A stretch of 64,000 nt of DNA from UBA4782 sp034430215 (GCA_034430215.1 DAOUFE010000013.1:40573-104572), one strand, 5' to 3'; numbered from the stretch's first letter, positions 1-8,653 are shown. Numbers and translations: made by a program. The notes: generated by a model from the letters alone, not told the origin.

Positions 1-432
1 TAGCGACAGCCAGACATTTGGTAGAGGTAATTCGACATCTACTTCTTTTGAACCGGTGCTTTCTCCAGTATAAATCAGGTAAACACCACTGCATTGTGAA
101 ACATCACCCCCGTTTTTCGCCTGTTCACAAGGAGGAGTATCGTACCAGTCTTCATATCGTTCTGCGCCACAGGCATCGAATATTTCACTACCTTTGGGCA
201 GCCCTTCGTGCTCGATTTTAATATTACAGACATATCGATTATTTTCCCAACGCACCATCCACCACTCATACAGGTGCGTTTCTACCGTAAAATGGGATAT
301 CCGTTTATGAATAGCGGGAGTTGGAGTGGGTGCATTATATAGATGAGATGCCTGAATACTGCGCGGAGAAAATACCCCCAGAGCAAGAAACGTAACCAGA
401 ATTGCCATCAGGGCAAAATTCCGCTTCTTCAA
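1..432 (-). CDS. Secreted Cys-rich protein, C-terminus off the window edge
   Basis: An open minus-strand frame runs from the left edge to a TTG start at 430-432, preceded by a short GGGG stretch. The first residues (LKKRNFALMAILVTFLALGV) form a typical signal peptide with a basic n-region. The mature part contains cysteines in the order WENNRYVCNIKIEHEGLP, then DACGAERY, then DTPPCEQ, which suggests disulfide bonds outside the membrane. At least 144 residues are visible and the end is missing. I recognise no named family, although the HEGLP / CGxxxYxxW / TPPC pattern resembles secreted proteins I associate with Chloroflexota. An ATG eight codons further in is an alternative start. The overlapping frame at 335-544 is probably not real, because it lacks the signal-peptide logic. 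Confidence 0.6.
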   Translation of the reverse strand, partial: MKKRNFALMAILVTFLALGVFSPRSIQASHLYNAPTPTPAIHKRISHFTVETHLYEWWMVRWENNRYVCNIKIEHEGLPKGSEIFDACGAERYEDWYDTPPCEQAKNGGDVSQCSGVYLIYTGESTGSKEVDVELPLPNVWLSL

Positions 433-513
433 TAATCATTCCCCAGAAATCAGTAGATGTCATATTAGTGTAGCAAAAACCCCGATGAGTCACAAGAGGA
501 ATTACCCCGTCTA

Positions 514-2514
514 TCACCCCTCGCCTTCGATGCCGATTAAACAACGGGCATTGTTGATCTGATCTAATTCGCCAATGATGCCTATCCGATCCCCTGCTTC
601 GAAGATGGTCATAGATTTAGGATTAGCTGTCAGTTCATTATTCCGCATTAAAGCCACCACTGAAGCGCCAGTATGTGCACGAATATTACTTTCAGCCAGG
701 CTTTTTCCAATGATCGGACTGTCTTCTGGCAAGGATAACCAGGTAAGTTCTATCCCCCTTAATGCATGCAAAAGTTGATGAAGAGATTGGTGTTCTGCAT
801 TCGTGGTGATATTCGGTTCATAATTATCATGGCGAACCGATTCAGCGTAATCATGTACTTCCTTTAAGGGAAATCCCAAACTGATCAGCGCATGGGAGAT
901 CAATTCCAAACCTTCTTCCAATTCAGCCTGTACCGTGTGCTGAGCACCTAATTTTGCCAGTACCCGTACTCCCTCCTGGCTTGAAGCCCGTGCAATGATG
1001 GACAGCCTGGGATTGAGATTCTTCGCAGTTGTGATGATCAGGCTGGATGCAGATTCGCTCTGTACTGTAATTACCAGGATACGCGCTTTTTCTAAAGATG
1101 CATGCATGAGAACTTCAGAATTTGCAGCATCGCCAAACAAAGTGGGAATTTTTCGCTTGTTCAAAGCATCGATCTGTTCAGCATCTGCCTCGATCACCAG
1201 CATGGGGACTTCCAGAGATTCCAACACATCCACCATCTGCTTCCCAACCCTGCCATATCCAATAATGACTGCGTGATTCATCAGCTTACTTTCATCAATC
1301 TCTGGCAACGGTTTTGAGGATTCCAGTTTTTTCCAAAAGCTGGGCATTCGCTGCAACAGCTTTTCCATCCTGGGTAAGAGCTTGAAAAGAAAAGGATTGA
1401 TGGTGATGGAAATGAGCGATGCTGCCAGGATAAGCGAGTATTGATCAGTGTTCAAGAGGTTAAGGGATACACCCGCCTGCCCAATGATGAATGAAAACTC
1501 ACCAACCTGTGCCAAACCTACCGCGATCACTAAAAATGTCCGTGCGGGACGTGGAAATAGCAACCCAAGGAGGAGAACAATCAGTGGTTTACCAACCAGA
1601 ACGAGCAAGGACAGAGCAATCACATGGCTGACGTTTTGCCATAGAAAGGCGGGGTTGACCAGCATACCCACAGAGACAAAAAATAATACCGAAAACGCTT
1701 CACGGAATGAAAAGACATCCGCTCCCACCTGATAACTGAGGGGCGACTGGCTGATGATCGCGCCTGCCATAAAAGCGCCAAGCGCCAATGAAACCCCGAA
1801 CAGTTCCGCTGCTCCCAATGCAGTACCTAAAGTGATGGCAAGGATTGCCAGGATGAACAATTCTCGCGAACGCGTACGGGCAATACGCTCCAGTGACCAG
1901 GGAAGCAGCCGTGTACCAAAAAAGAACATGACTGCCACAAATGCAATCGCTTTCAAAAGGGTAATAATCAGGTTCTTCCAATCAAATCCACCTGCGTTGA
2001 CCACCATAGAAGGCAAAAGCACAATGATCAAGACAGAAAGGATATCTTCCATGACCAGCCAACCCACTGCCGCCTGACCATGTGAACTGTTCAGCAGTGA
2101 ATTATCCATCAACCCACGCAGGAGAACGACGGTACTGGCAACTGAAACGGATAATCCCAGCACTATGCCGGCAGTCAGATTCCACCCCCAGAGCAGGCTC
2201 AACCCTGAACCCAGTAAAGTAGCAAGCAAGGTTTGAATCAACGCTCCTGGGATGGCAATATCTCGAACGTTCCCCAAATCTTTAAAAGAAAAATGAAGCC
2301 CTACACCAAACATCAAGAAGATAACACCCAGTTCTGCCAGTTGCTGGATGGTTTCAACATCTCCTTTAAAACCGGGTGTGAACGGACCAATAACGATACC
2401 AGCCAGCAAATAACCAACAATGGTTGGCAATCCAATCCGGCGGGCAATGATCCCGCCAATGAATGCAACCACCAAAGCAATAGTAATGCTGATTAATAAA
2501 GGAACATCATGCAT
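514..2514 (-). CDS. KefB/CPA2-type monovalent cation:proton antiporter with RCK domains
   Basis: This is a 666-residue membrane antiporter of the CPA2 family, which exchanges K+ or Na+ for protons across the cytoplasmic membrane. Residues 1-385 hold about 12 hydrophobic segments with the family motif GLAQVGEFSFIIGQAG. A TrkA-N/RCK Rossmann domain follows, starting with GYGRVGKQM near residue 416, and binds a nucleotide such as NAD(H). A TrkA-C domain lies at about 585-660, near SPIIGKSLAESNI. The two cytosolic domains normally gate transport in response to ligand. Length and order are normal for the KefB/KefC-like group, but the partner KefF/KefG flavoprotein is not nearby, so glutathione gating cannot be claimed. 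The start (MHDVPLL) follows a GAAGAA stretch. It stands alone. Confidence 0.9.
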   Translation of the reverse strand: MHDVPLLISITIALVVAFIGGIIARRIGLPTIVGYLLAGIVIGPFTPGFKGDVETIQQLAELGVIFLMFGVGLHFSFKDLGNVRDIAIPGALIQTLLATLLGSGLSLLWGWNLTAGIVLGLSVSVASTVVLLRGLMDNSLLNSSHGQAAVGWLVMEDILSVLIIVLLPSMVVNAGGFDWKNLIITLLKAIAFVAVMFFFGTRLLPWSLERIARTRSRELFILAILAITLGTALGAAELFGVSLALGAFMAGAIISQSPLSYQVGADVFSFREAFSVLFFVSVGMLVNPAFLWQNVSHVIALSLLVLVGKPLIVLLLGLLFPRPARTFLVIAVGLAQVGEFSFIIGQAGVSLNLLNTDQYSLILAASLISITINPFLFKLLPRMEKLLQRMPSFWKKLESSKPLPEIDESKLMNHAVIIGYGRVGKQMVDVLESLEVPMLVIEADAEQIDALNKRKIPTLFGDAANSEVLMHASLEKARILVITVQSESASSLIITTAKNLNPRLSIIARASSQEGVRVLAKLGAQHTVQAELEEGLELISHALISLGFPLKEVHDYAESVRHDNYEPNITTNAEHQSLHQLLHALRGIELTWLSLPEDSPIIGKSLAESNIRAHTGASVVALMRNNELTANPKSMTIFEAGDRIGIIGELDQINNARCLIGIEGEG

Positions 2515-2785
2515 GAGGATTCTTCCAAAATATTTGATTAATAAGAATTCACAGTGCTTTAAAGAAGCGATCGGTAATGATTATGAAGCAGAAATTTCAA
2601 ATCGAGTGAACGAACCATGTTCTGATTAACATGTCTCCGATGTCATATTTCAGTAGCCAATCCATTTTCCCCGATCTGAAAGGCAAGAGCCACTTTCTAG
2701 TATTTAAAATGTAGTTTAACAAAAAATACACCCTGCAACAAGGGTATATAGAAAAACTAAAGAAATACTCATAATCCAGGGATGA

Positions 2786-3319
2786 CTATGTGGCTTTTTT
2801 TACTTTTCGAAGGATCGCGGACTGCACCAACACACCAAAGAGGAAAATTGCCCCTGCTGCGGTCATCGCTGCTGCACCTTCCAGGTTGATGACTTGTACG
2901 ATGATCATAGCGCCACTGAGTGATGAGAGCAATGTCAGCGCCCACCCAAATATGCGGGCTACCAGCAAGATACCAAGCAATCCAAACGCTACGATCAAAA
3001 CCCATGACCAACTTCCAAGATTTAGATCGAGCAATCGGATCGCACTCAATGCAATATAGCCTCCGGCTGCAAAACCTGCCACCGACAATGCGACTTTCTG
3101 GATCAGCAGTGTAAGTGCCGCACCAATCACGCCAATTCCCAGTGCGATCAGCATTTGTGTGGTACCACTCATTCCATCAAATAATTTATTAACAAGCAGT
3201 AATCCACCGATGAATCCCAATAATCCCACCACCAGCCAATAGAGCTTTCTTCCAAAAAGCACCAGGGCAGAGCCTGTAAAAAGTAACGGAATAGTAAACA
3301 TACCTGTTGCGTTCCTCAT
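2786..3319 (-). CDS. DUF4203-like multi-pass membrane protein
   Basis: The protein has 177 residues and consists almost entirely of hydrophobic segments (six or seven), with glycine-rich turns such as VVGLLGFIGGLLLV and LGIGVIGAALTLLI. The pattern resembles DUF4203 (TMEM198-like) proteins, whose role is unknown. The soluble ends are very short; the C-terminus is basic (LRKVKKAT). It lies between the antiporter and the LCP gene on the same strand, but with gaps of 271 and 68 bases, so co-transcription is uncertain. The start codon follows a weak purine stretch. The family assignment is by appearance only. Confidence 0.6.
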   Translation of the reverse strand: MRNATGMFTIPLLFTGSALVLFGRKLYWLVVGLLGFIGGLLLVNKLFDGMSGTTQMLIALGIGVIGAALTLLIQKVALSVAGFAAGGYIALSAIRLLDLNLGSWSWVLIVAFGLLGILLVARIFGWALTLLSSLSGAMIIVQVINLEGAAAMTAAGAIFLFGVLVQSAILRKVKKAT

Positions 3320-3387
3320 ATGAAAGACTTTATGAAGCAGTCTTTCTCTGAAGAAACGTTACAAGAATTATGCCGATTTATTTCTCG

Positions 3388-4671
3388 TCAGGGATTTGAA
3401 GTAGAAGTTCCTGTTTCACTGGGTGTAGGGGTGACAGTTTCGGTTTTTGTGAGGGTTGGTGTGTGAGTAATGGTGATCGTTCGGGTGAGCGTGATGGTTC
3501 TGGTACGGGTTATTGTACGTGTGAAAGTAGCGGTTCTGGTAGGAGTATCGGTGGGCGTGGGTGTATCAGTGGGCGTTGGAGATGTGGTCATTTCATGCAC
3601 CAGCGTGGTTTCAATGACAGAAGGGGCTTCAGGCTGAAGCACAAAATCCACTGCCTGTAGCATGAGCGCATGAATCTCTTCTACATGGGGCAGAAATACT
3701 TCGGTTATTGGTCGATCGGTGATCTGAAACCTCTCCATTTCAACTTCTCCCAGGGTAAAGCTACCAATCCGGTGAGGCCCACCCAACTTCAGGGCGAATG
3801 GGATAAGGGCTGTCAGGTCTTCCAGGAAAAGGTCACTTTCCACCATCTCGTGAAATTCAGGCACCCATTCAGGCAAATTCACCAGATTTCCCCCGCTGAT
3901 CAACCGAATAATGATATTCTTCATGACTTGTAACTGTCGCTCGTTGCGCGATATTTCATCCATTCCCTGGCGATAGCGAATGTAGCATAACACCTGACTT
4001 GGAGAGAGATGTTGCATGCCGGGATTCAGCTTTGGGCATGCACCTTTCATGGTCACCGGTACTTCCAGGGTAAGCCCATCCAATCGCTCAACCAGATTGG
4101 TGAAATCGTCGGTATGCACCAATACATAATGCTCTGGGCGAATACCAAAAGTGTACTCTATGGATTGAGCAAGCAGATCAAATCCTCCCAGGCTGTATGC
4201 TATATTCAATCGCTGAATTGTGAAACCAGGAAGGTAGATAAATAAATCAGGAGGAAGGGTAATCAGACTGACTTTGGCTGTGATAGTAGAATAGATGACT
4301 AATACAATTGCATCTGTCCTGCCAGGGTAAGGTGCTTCTCGATCTGCGCCAAGGAGAACAAGAGTATGAACACCTTCTGGAAAACTGATCGATTCAGCAG
4401 GTGATGGCAGTGGGATGATGGGCGTTTCTGCGGGAGGGGGAAATTTTCCCCAGATCTCCGAAGTGGTAGTGGCTGTATCAACTTGGGGAGAGGATGTTGC
4501 CGAGGCGGTAACTTGCATTGGAGACGGGCTGAAAGCGGGTGCTTTATCGGAAGAAGGTGAACAACCCGAGATGAGAAGCGTGATAAAAGTGCCTATCACC
4601 ACGAGAGAGCAAACAATCATAAAATAGTTCTTTTCCCGCAGCATCATTTCATTATACACATCTACAATCAT
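3388..4671 (-). CDS. LytR-CpsA-Psr (LCP) family lipoprotein with Thr/Pro-rich tail
   Basis: LCP proteins transfer lipid-linked glycopolymers onto the cell wall outside the membrane. After a hydrophobic segment ending in a lipobox-like LLISGC comes a Ser/Thr/Pro linker and then the LCP domain at about residues 100-320. Visible family features are LLGADRE near the domain start, GRTDAIVLV, LNIAYSLGGFDLLAQSI, and the RYRQGMDEISRNERQ segment carrying catalytic-site arginines and Asp. The last 60 or so residues are a low-complexity threonine tail with TPTDTPT repeats, probably extracellular. I chose ATG 4669-4671 because AAGGA lies 11 bases upstream. The frame stays open to 4797, but that would overlap the divergent neighbour. 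ATG at 4647 is another option. Confidence 0.82.
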   Translation of the reverse strand: MIVDVYNEMMLREKNYFMIVCSLVVIGTFITLLISGCSPSSDKAPAFSPSPMQVTASATSSPQVDTATTTSEIWGKFPPPAETPIIPLPSPAESISFPEGVHTLVLLGADREAPYPGRTDAIVLVIYSTITAKVSLITLPPDLFIYLPGFTIQRLNIAYSLGGFDLLAQSIEYTFGIRPEHYVLVHTDDFTNLVERLDGLTLEVPVTMKGACPKLNPGMQHLSPSQVLCYIRYRQGMDEISRNERQLQVMKNIIIRLISGGNLVNLPEWVPEFHEMVESDLFLEDLTALIPFALKLGGPHRIGSFTLGEVEMERFQITDRPITEVFLPHVEEIHALMLQAVDFVLQPEAPSVIETTLVHEMTTSPTPTDTPTPTDTPTRTATFTRTITRTRTITLTRTITITHTPTLTKTETVTPTPSETGTSTSNP

Positions 4672-4695
4672 AGAAAAAGGTATCCTTCTACACCC

Positions 4696-4722
4696 AAGAT
4701 AAGGATAAGGTAAGGATAATAG
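4696..4722. promoter_or_regulatory. GATAAG direct repeats in a divergent promoter region
   Basis: The 119 bases between the divergent LCP and nucleotidyltransferase genes contain GATAAG, GATAAG, GTAAG and GATAATAG in close succession. A plus-strand -10 candidate, TACAAT, lies at 4739-4744. The repeats could be a binding site for a regulator or simply AT-rich filler. There is no direct support for a function. Confidence 0.25.
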
Positions 4723-4790
4723 AAACCGTTTAAAATGATACAATTTCTTTAGTGAGTAAAAATTTATTCGAGGGAGGCCAACATCCCCAC

Positions 4791-5801
4791 ATGTCAAAAA
4801 AAATGACCATCGCTATACCTATGGCGGGTTATGGAACGCGTATGCGTCCTCATACCTGGAGTAAGCCAAAACCATTGGTGCCTATCGCAGGGAGAACGGT
4901 GCTTGATTATGTAATGGATCAGTTCAGCAGTCTGACCTCTGATTGGCAGGTGGAATATGTATTCATCATCAGCCCCAATGGTTGGGATATCCGCACACAT
5001 ATGGAAACCAACTACCCCAAGACAAAAGTCCATTATGTAGTGCAGGAAGAAATGCATGGCCAATCTCATGCCCTTTACCTGGCAAAAGAAAATCTAAAAG
5101 GGCCAATGTTGATGGCATTTTCGGACACGTTGATCGAGACAGACCTTACTTTTCTGAAAAATGAACCCTCTGATGGTGTTGCCTGGGTAAAGGAAGTACC
5201 TGACCCACGCCGGTTCGGTGCAGCAAAGGTCGATAAAAATGGTAAAGTAACCCGCCTGATCGAGAAACCACAAGACATCAAAGACAACCTGGTTGTAGTG
5301 GGGTTCTATTACTTCAAATCAGGTGAAGCTCTGATAAAAGCCATCGAAACACAAATGAAACAGAACGTTATGTTGAAGAATGAGTATTTTCTGGCAGATG
5401 CGATCAACATTCTGCTGGATGAAGGGCAACAATTCCGCATTGAAAAAGTGGAAACATGGCTGGATGCCGGTATTCCTGATGCGGTGCTGGAGACAAACCG
5501 CTATTTACTGGAGCATAACCCTGCCCAAACTGATATGCCAGATCACCCCTGGGCTTCGATCATTCCACCGGTATACATTCATCCCCAGGCTGAGATCAGT
5601 GCATCCGTGATTGGTCCCCACGTTTCCATTGGTGCAGGATGCAAGATCCATGATGCGATCATCAGGGATAGTATTTTAGATGATGATTGTAGTGTTAAAA
5701 GCGTTGTAATGGAGCACAGTCTGGTTGGAAGGCATGTTAAATTGAAAGGGAAAGCCAGTAAGTGGAATCTTGGAGATAACACAGAGTGGGAGACGGAATA
5801 G
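4791..5801 (+). CDS. Sugar-phosphate nucleotidyltransferase (NDP-sugar pyrophosphorylase) with left-handed helix tail
   Basis: The 336-residue enzyme should form NDP-sugar from sugar-1-phosphate and NTP. The N-terminus carries the signature PMAGYGTRMRPHTWSKPKPL, with the nucleotide-binding loop G-x-G-T-R and the conserved lysine. The active-site Asp lies in MAFSDTLIETDL and the sugar-binding region in VEKPQD-like LIEKPQDIKDN. The C-terminal 80 residues (from AEISASVIGPHVSIGAGCKI) show hexapeptide repeats of a left-handed beta-helix. The combination fits GlmU/RmlA/ManC-like enzymes, but the substrate is not decided by sequence reading. ATG 4791 follows AGGGAGG at 4771-4777. An upstream GTG at 4752 is in frame but less likely. 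It overlaps the next gene by 16 bases. Confidence 0.88.
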   Translation: MSKKMTIAIPMAGYGTRMRPHTWSKPKPLVPIAGRTVLDYVMDQFSSLTSDWQVEYVFIISPNGWDIRTHMETNYPKTKVHYVVQEEMHGQSHALYLAKENLKGPMLMAFSDTLIETDLTFLKNEPSDGVAWVKEVPDPRRFGAAKVDKNGKVTRLIEKPQDIKDNLVVVGFYYFKSGEALIKAIETQMKQNVMLKNEYFLADAINILLDEGQQFRIEKVETWLDAGIPDAVLETNRYLLEHNPAQTDMPDHPWASIIPPVYIHPQAEISASVIGPHVSIGAGCKIHDAIIRDSILDDDCSVKSVVMEHSLVGRHVKLKGKASKWNLGDNTEWETE

Positions 5802-6004
5802 TCGTTTCGGTGCGCTGCCATTCAGGGTATACCTATGCCGAACGTCCATTGCAGGTTCTTCTCGAAGGGGAATGGCACAATATAACAAAAATACTGAATG
5901 AATGGCGTACGCCACAAGAAAGAGCATTTCATGTAATGTGCGATAACAATCAAGAATTCGTTCTAAAATTCAATGAAAAAACAGAGGAGTGGATCAAGGA
6001 ATGA
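5786..6004 (+). CDS. Small conserved protein, DUF6504-like
   Basis: The gene encodes 72 residues starting at GTG with GGAG about 10 bases upstream. It overlaps the end of the nucleotidyltransferase gene and ends in an ATGA overlap with the aminotransferase, so all three are probably translated as one unit. The sequence has the pattern RPLQVLLEGEWHNITKILNEWR followed by a C-terminal strand pair ending in EEWIKE. This resembles DUF6504-type small beta proteins (WHxVxxVxxxWR, then FxLxxxxxxxxWxLE). No catalytic residues are evident and the function is unknown. Confidence 0.65.
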   Translation: MGDGIVVSVRCHSGYTYAERPLQVLLEGEWHNITKILNEWRTPQERAFHVMCDNNQEFVLKFNEKTEEWIKE

Positions 6005-7161
6005 AGGAATCTTATCTCGCTGAACGTATTATTCACTTAAAACCATCTGGAATTCGGAAATATTTTGATATTTCTGCCACAATTGAAGATGTGATCTCGC
6101 TGGGGATCGGTGAACCTGATTTCACTACACCGCAGCCAATTCTTGATGAAGGTATACGCTCGTTACAGCGCGGAGAAACCCATTACACTGCCAATTCTGG
6201 CATCATCGAATTACGCCGTGCGCTGGTTGCCCACCTGGATCAAAAATACCATGTGACGTATGACCCCACCAATGAGGTTGTGATCACCGTAGGTGGCTCT
6301 GAAGCGCTCTTTCTTTCTTTATGTGCAATCCTCAACCCGGGGGAAGAAGTCATCATCCCCACCCCTTGTTTTGTGTCATACCAGGCAGATGTTGAGCTGG
6401 CTGGTGGTAAAGTAATTGAAATTCCCAGTCGCATGGAAGATGGATTTGCCCTGGTTCCCGAGAATATCGAGAAAGCTATCACCCCAAAAACGAAAGCGAT
6501 TTTTATCGGGTACCCCTGCAATCCTACGGGTGCAGTTGCCAGCCGTGAAACCTTGCTGGAGGTTGCCCGAATTGCAGAGAAGTATGATCTGATCGTTATA
6601 TCGGATGAAATTTACGACCGTCTGGTTTATGATCACATTCATGTTTGCTTCCCCAGCCTGCCTGGAATGAAAGAACGAACGATCTTATTGGGCGGTTTCT
6701 CTAAAGACTATGCCATGACAGGCTGGCGTGTAGGATATGCCTGTGCTCCGAGAGGTGTTATTGAAGGAATGTTGCGTATCCATCAGTATTTGATCATGTC
6801 TGCCCCCTCTACAGCGCAGGCTGGTGCTTTGCAGGCTCTGCGGGTTGGTGAAGAGTATGTTATGGAAATGGTCGAAGAATATGATCGCCGCCGGAAATTA
6901 ATTGTCAATGGTTTCAACCAGTTGGGATTGCCCACCATTGAGCCAAAAGGGGCTTTTTATTGCTTTCCTAAAGTGGGCGTGACCGGATTGGATGATGAGA
7001 CCTTCTGTACGCGATTGCTTCATGAGCAGCATGTGGCAATGATCCCAGGTCATAATTTTGGCGCTGGAGGTGAAGGCTTTGCCCGGGCTTCGTATGCAAC
7101 GGCGTATGAAAAAATCGAAGAGGCTCTGGCGAGGATAGAGAAGTTCTTGAAAACACTATAG
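6001..7161 (+). CDS. PLP-dependent class I/II aminotransferase
   Basis: This 386-residue fold-type I aminotransferase resembles aspartate/aromatic aminotransferases of the AspC/PatA type (subgroup I-gamma). Visible features are GIGEPDFTTP at the N-terminus, NP of YPCNPTGA near residue 175, ISDEIYDRLVY with the PLP-contacting Asp and Tyr, and the Schiff-base lysine in GGFSKDYAMTGWRVGY near residue 238. The conserved Arg that binds the substrate carboxylate is in GFARASYATAYEKIEEAL. The start at ATG 6001 is supported by AGGAG at 5985-5989 and by the 4-base ATGA overlap with the preceding gene. It ends the operon and is followed at once by a strong terminator. The exact substrate cannot be read. 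Confidence 0.9.
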   Translation: MKESYLAERIIHLKPSGIRKYFDISATIEDVISLGIGEPDFTTPQPILDEGIRSLQRGETHYTANSGIIELRRALVAHLDQKYHVTYDPTNEVVITVGGSEALFLSLCAILNPGEEVIIPTPCFVSYQADVELAGGKVIEIPSRMEDGFALVPENIEKAITPKTKAIFIGYPCNPTGAVASRETLLEVARIAEKYDLIVISDEIYDRLVYDHIHVCFPSLPGMKERTILLGGFSKDYAMTGWRVGYACAPRGVIEGMLRIHQYLIMSAPSTAQAGALQALRVGEEYVMEMVEEYDRRRKLIVNGFNQLGLPTIEPKGAFYCFPKVGVTGLDDETFCTRLLHEQHVAMIPGHNFGAGGEGFARASYATAYEKIEEALARIEKFLKTL

Positions 7162-7175
7162 GTTTTTAATGTATA

Positions 7176-7216
7176 ACCCACCGTTATTATTATGAAATAA
7201 TGACGGTGGGTTTTCT
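7176..7216 (+). terminator. Intrinsic terminator after the aminotransferase
   Basis: ACCCACCGTTATTATT pairs with AATAATGACGGTGGGT across a 4-base loop, with one T/G step, and is followed by TTTTCTAT. It closes the 4791-7161 operon. Confidence 0.9.
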
Positions 7217-7371
7217 ATTGGGGGAATTCGTATGGTATGTTCTATCAGGTGGGCATTCCAAAGCAATAACCAATACGAAGAAAGCTTCATGATTTTCGTG
7301 ACTTTTGTGTTTTTAGCGGTTAAATAATTATTGAGTCCATCACCAATTCCAAAAATTGTGACAAATTTCTA

Positions 7372-7399
7372 TTGACAGAATCTCAAATCTGCGTAGAAT
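7372..7399 (+). promoter_or_regulatory. Sigma70-type promoter of the pyrimidine operon
   Basis: A perfect TTGACA (7372-7377) is followed by a 16-base spacer and TAGAAT (7394-7399). Transcription should start near 7406, giving a leader of about 130 bases before pyrC that contains a short ORF and a terminator. Confidence 0.75.
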
Positions 7400-7408
7400 T
7401 GTTTCGAT

Positions 7409-7507
7409 ATGTGTGCGAGAATTGTGAGCAAAAAATTTATTCCACCTGCCCGAAGCAAAGAGTCTTCTGGCGTTACCAATGTTTTGTTAACAGAGAGCCT
7501 TTTATAG
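7409..7507 (+). CDS. Candidate leader peptide of the pyr operon (pyrBI-type attenuation)
   Basis: A 32-codon ORF begins with ATG 9 bases after the -10 box, so the mRNA would carry only about 2-3 bases before it. It reads MCARIVSKKF, then a Ser/Val/Leu-rich end, and stops at TAG 7505-7507, inside the loop and 3' arm of the downstream terminator hairpin. A ribosome reaching the stop would cover the 5' arm at 7492-7499 and block termination. This is the arrangement known from the enterobacterial pyrBI leader, where UTP-dependent polymerase pausing decides coupling. The ORF has no Shine-Dalgarno site. Its function is inferred from position only. Confidence 0.45.
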   Translation: MCARIVSKKFIPPARSKESSGVTNVLLTESLL

Positions 7508-7520
7508 GCTCTCTTTTTTT
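7492..7520 (+). terminator. Attenuator terminator upstream of pyrC
   Basis: AGAGAGCC (7492-7499) pairs perfectly with GGCTCTCT (7507-7514) over a 7-base loop and is followed by a run of eight T. It lies after the operon promoter and 16 bases before pyrC, so it must be read through for pyr expression. I see no clear PyrR-binding consensus in the leader. Confidence 0.85.
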
Positions 7521-7536
7521 GCCTGTTTACGGAAGG

Positions 7537-8619
7537 ATGATGAAAACTCTTACTCTCCCCGGACTGATAGACCCACACGTTCACATGCGCGAACCTGGCG
7601 GCACCCACAAAGAAGATTGGGATAGCGGTACAGCTGCTGCCCTCGCTGGTGGTTTCACTACCATCCTTGCCATGCCCAATACAAATCCGCCTGTCACCGA
7701 TACTGCAACTCTGACCTCAACTTTAACCATCGCAAAAAGTAAAGCACGCTGCGATTTCGGACAATACCTGGGTGCAGGAGCGGATAACACCACCTCCGTT
7801 TCAGCCATTGCCTCGTACAGCGCAGGGTTGAAAATGTACCTTGACCAGACTTACGGACCTTTACGGCTGGATGATATGACCGATTGGATGGCACATCTTC
7901 AAGCCTGGCCAAAAAACATGCCCGTTTGCGCACACTGCGAAGGAAAAACCCTGGCAGCTGTGATCCTGCTGGCAGAACTCACACAGCATCCGGTACACCT
8001 CTGCCATGTTTCACGCCGTGAAGAGATCCTGCTCATCAAGGCTGCGAAGCAAAAAGGTATACCCATCACCTGCGAAGTCACACCACATCATCTTTTCTTA
8101 AGCGAAGAGGATATACCGGATATTGGCAACGGGCGCAGTGAAGTGCGCCCCCGATTGGCTACCAGGCAGGATGTGCAGGCACTCTGGGATAATTTAGATG
8201 TGATCGATTGTTTTGCCACCGATCATGCCCCCCACACATTGGCTGAAAAAGATAGTGAAACACCCCCACCCGGGTTCCCCGGACTTGAAACCTGCATTCC
8301 CCTGTTGCTCAATGCAGCTTCTCAAAACCGTTTATCGATAGAAGATATCATTCTGCGTTGCTATACCAATCCACGCCGCATTTTCGATATACCCGAACAA
8401 CCTGAAACCTGGGTAGAAATTGACCCACAATCAAAATACACCATCCAGGCCAGCAAAATGTACACCCGCTGCAAATGGACGCCTTATGAAGGTATGCAGG
8501 TGCAGGGCAGGGTAAAACGAGTTGTCTTGCGCAATCAGGTAGTTTATGAAGTTGGAAAAGTGCTGGCTAATCCTGGCACCGGTTGGAATGTCCGCCCTCC
8601 AATTCTTAATTTCACATAA
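7537..8619 (+). CDS. pyrC: Dihydroorotase, CAD-like type
   Basis: PyrC closes N-carbamoyl-aspartate to dihydroorotate, step three of de novo pyrimidine synthesis. The 360-residue protein carries the metal ligands DPHVHMR (His14, His16), the likely carboxylated lysine in SAGLKMYLDQTYG (Lys99), later histidines in CAHCEG and HLCHVS, and the catalytic Asp in DHAPHT near residue 229. The GLKMYL context and the short length resemble the dihydroorotase domain of animal CAD more than Bacillus PyrC. ATG 7537 follows GGAAGG directly (or ATG 7540, spacing three bases). The frame is open upstream to 7372, but that stretch contains the promoter and terminator. It heads the operon pyrC-pyrB-pyrFE. Confidence 0.92.
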   Translation: MMKTLTLPGLIDPHVHMREPGGTHKEDWDSGTAAALAGGFTTILAMPNTNPPVTDTATLTSTLTIAKSKARCDFGQYLGAGADNTTSVSAIASYSAGLKMYLDQTYGPLRLDDMTDWMAHLQAWPKNMPVCAHCEGKTLAAVILLAELTQHPVHLCHVSRREEILLIKAAKQKGIPITCEVTPHHLFLSEEDIPDIGNGRSEVRPRLATRQDVQALWDNLDVIDCFATDHAPHTLAEKDSETPPPGFPGLETCIPLLLNAASQNRLSIEDIILRCYTNPRRIFDIPEQPETWVEIDPQSKYTIQASKMYTRCKWTPYEGMQVQGRVKRVVLRNQVVYEVGKVLANPGTGWNVRPPILNFT

Positions 8620-8653
8620 TCTTAGTTCAATCAATTTATCAAGGAGATTTATA

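Noticed and set aside
2515..2785. Small gene or terminator between the antiporter and DUF4203 genes
   Set aside because: Only a weak ACCCT/AGGGT hairpin without T-run was found. No frame has a ribosome site and a coding pattern.
3400..3600. Tandem repeat as CRISPR or mobile element
   Set aside because: It encodes the Thr/Pro tail of the LCP protein, and there are no spacer-like units.
7372..7536. N-terminal extension of PyrC from 7372
   Set aside because: This stretch contains a perfect -35, a -10 and a strong terminator hairpin. The PyrC fold begins at MKTLTLPGLIDPHVH, so it is the leader region.
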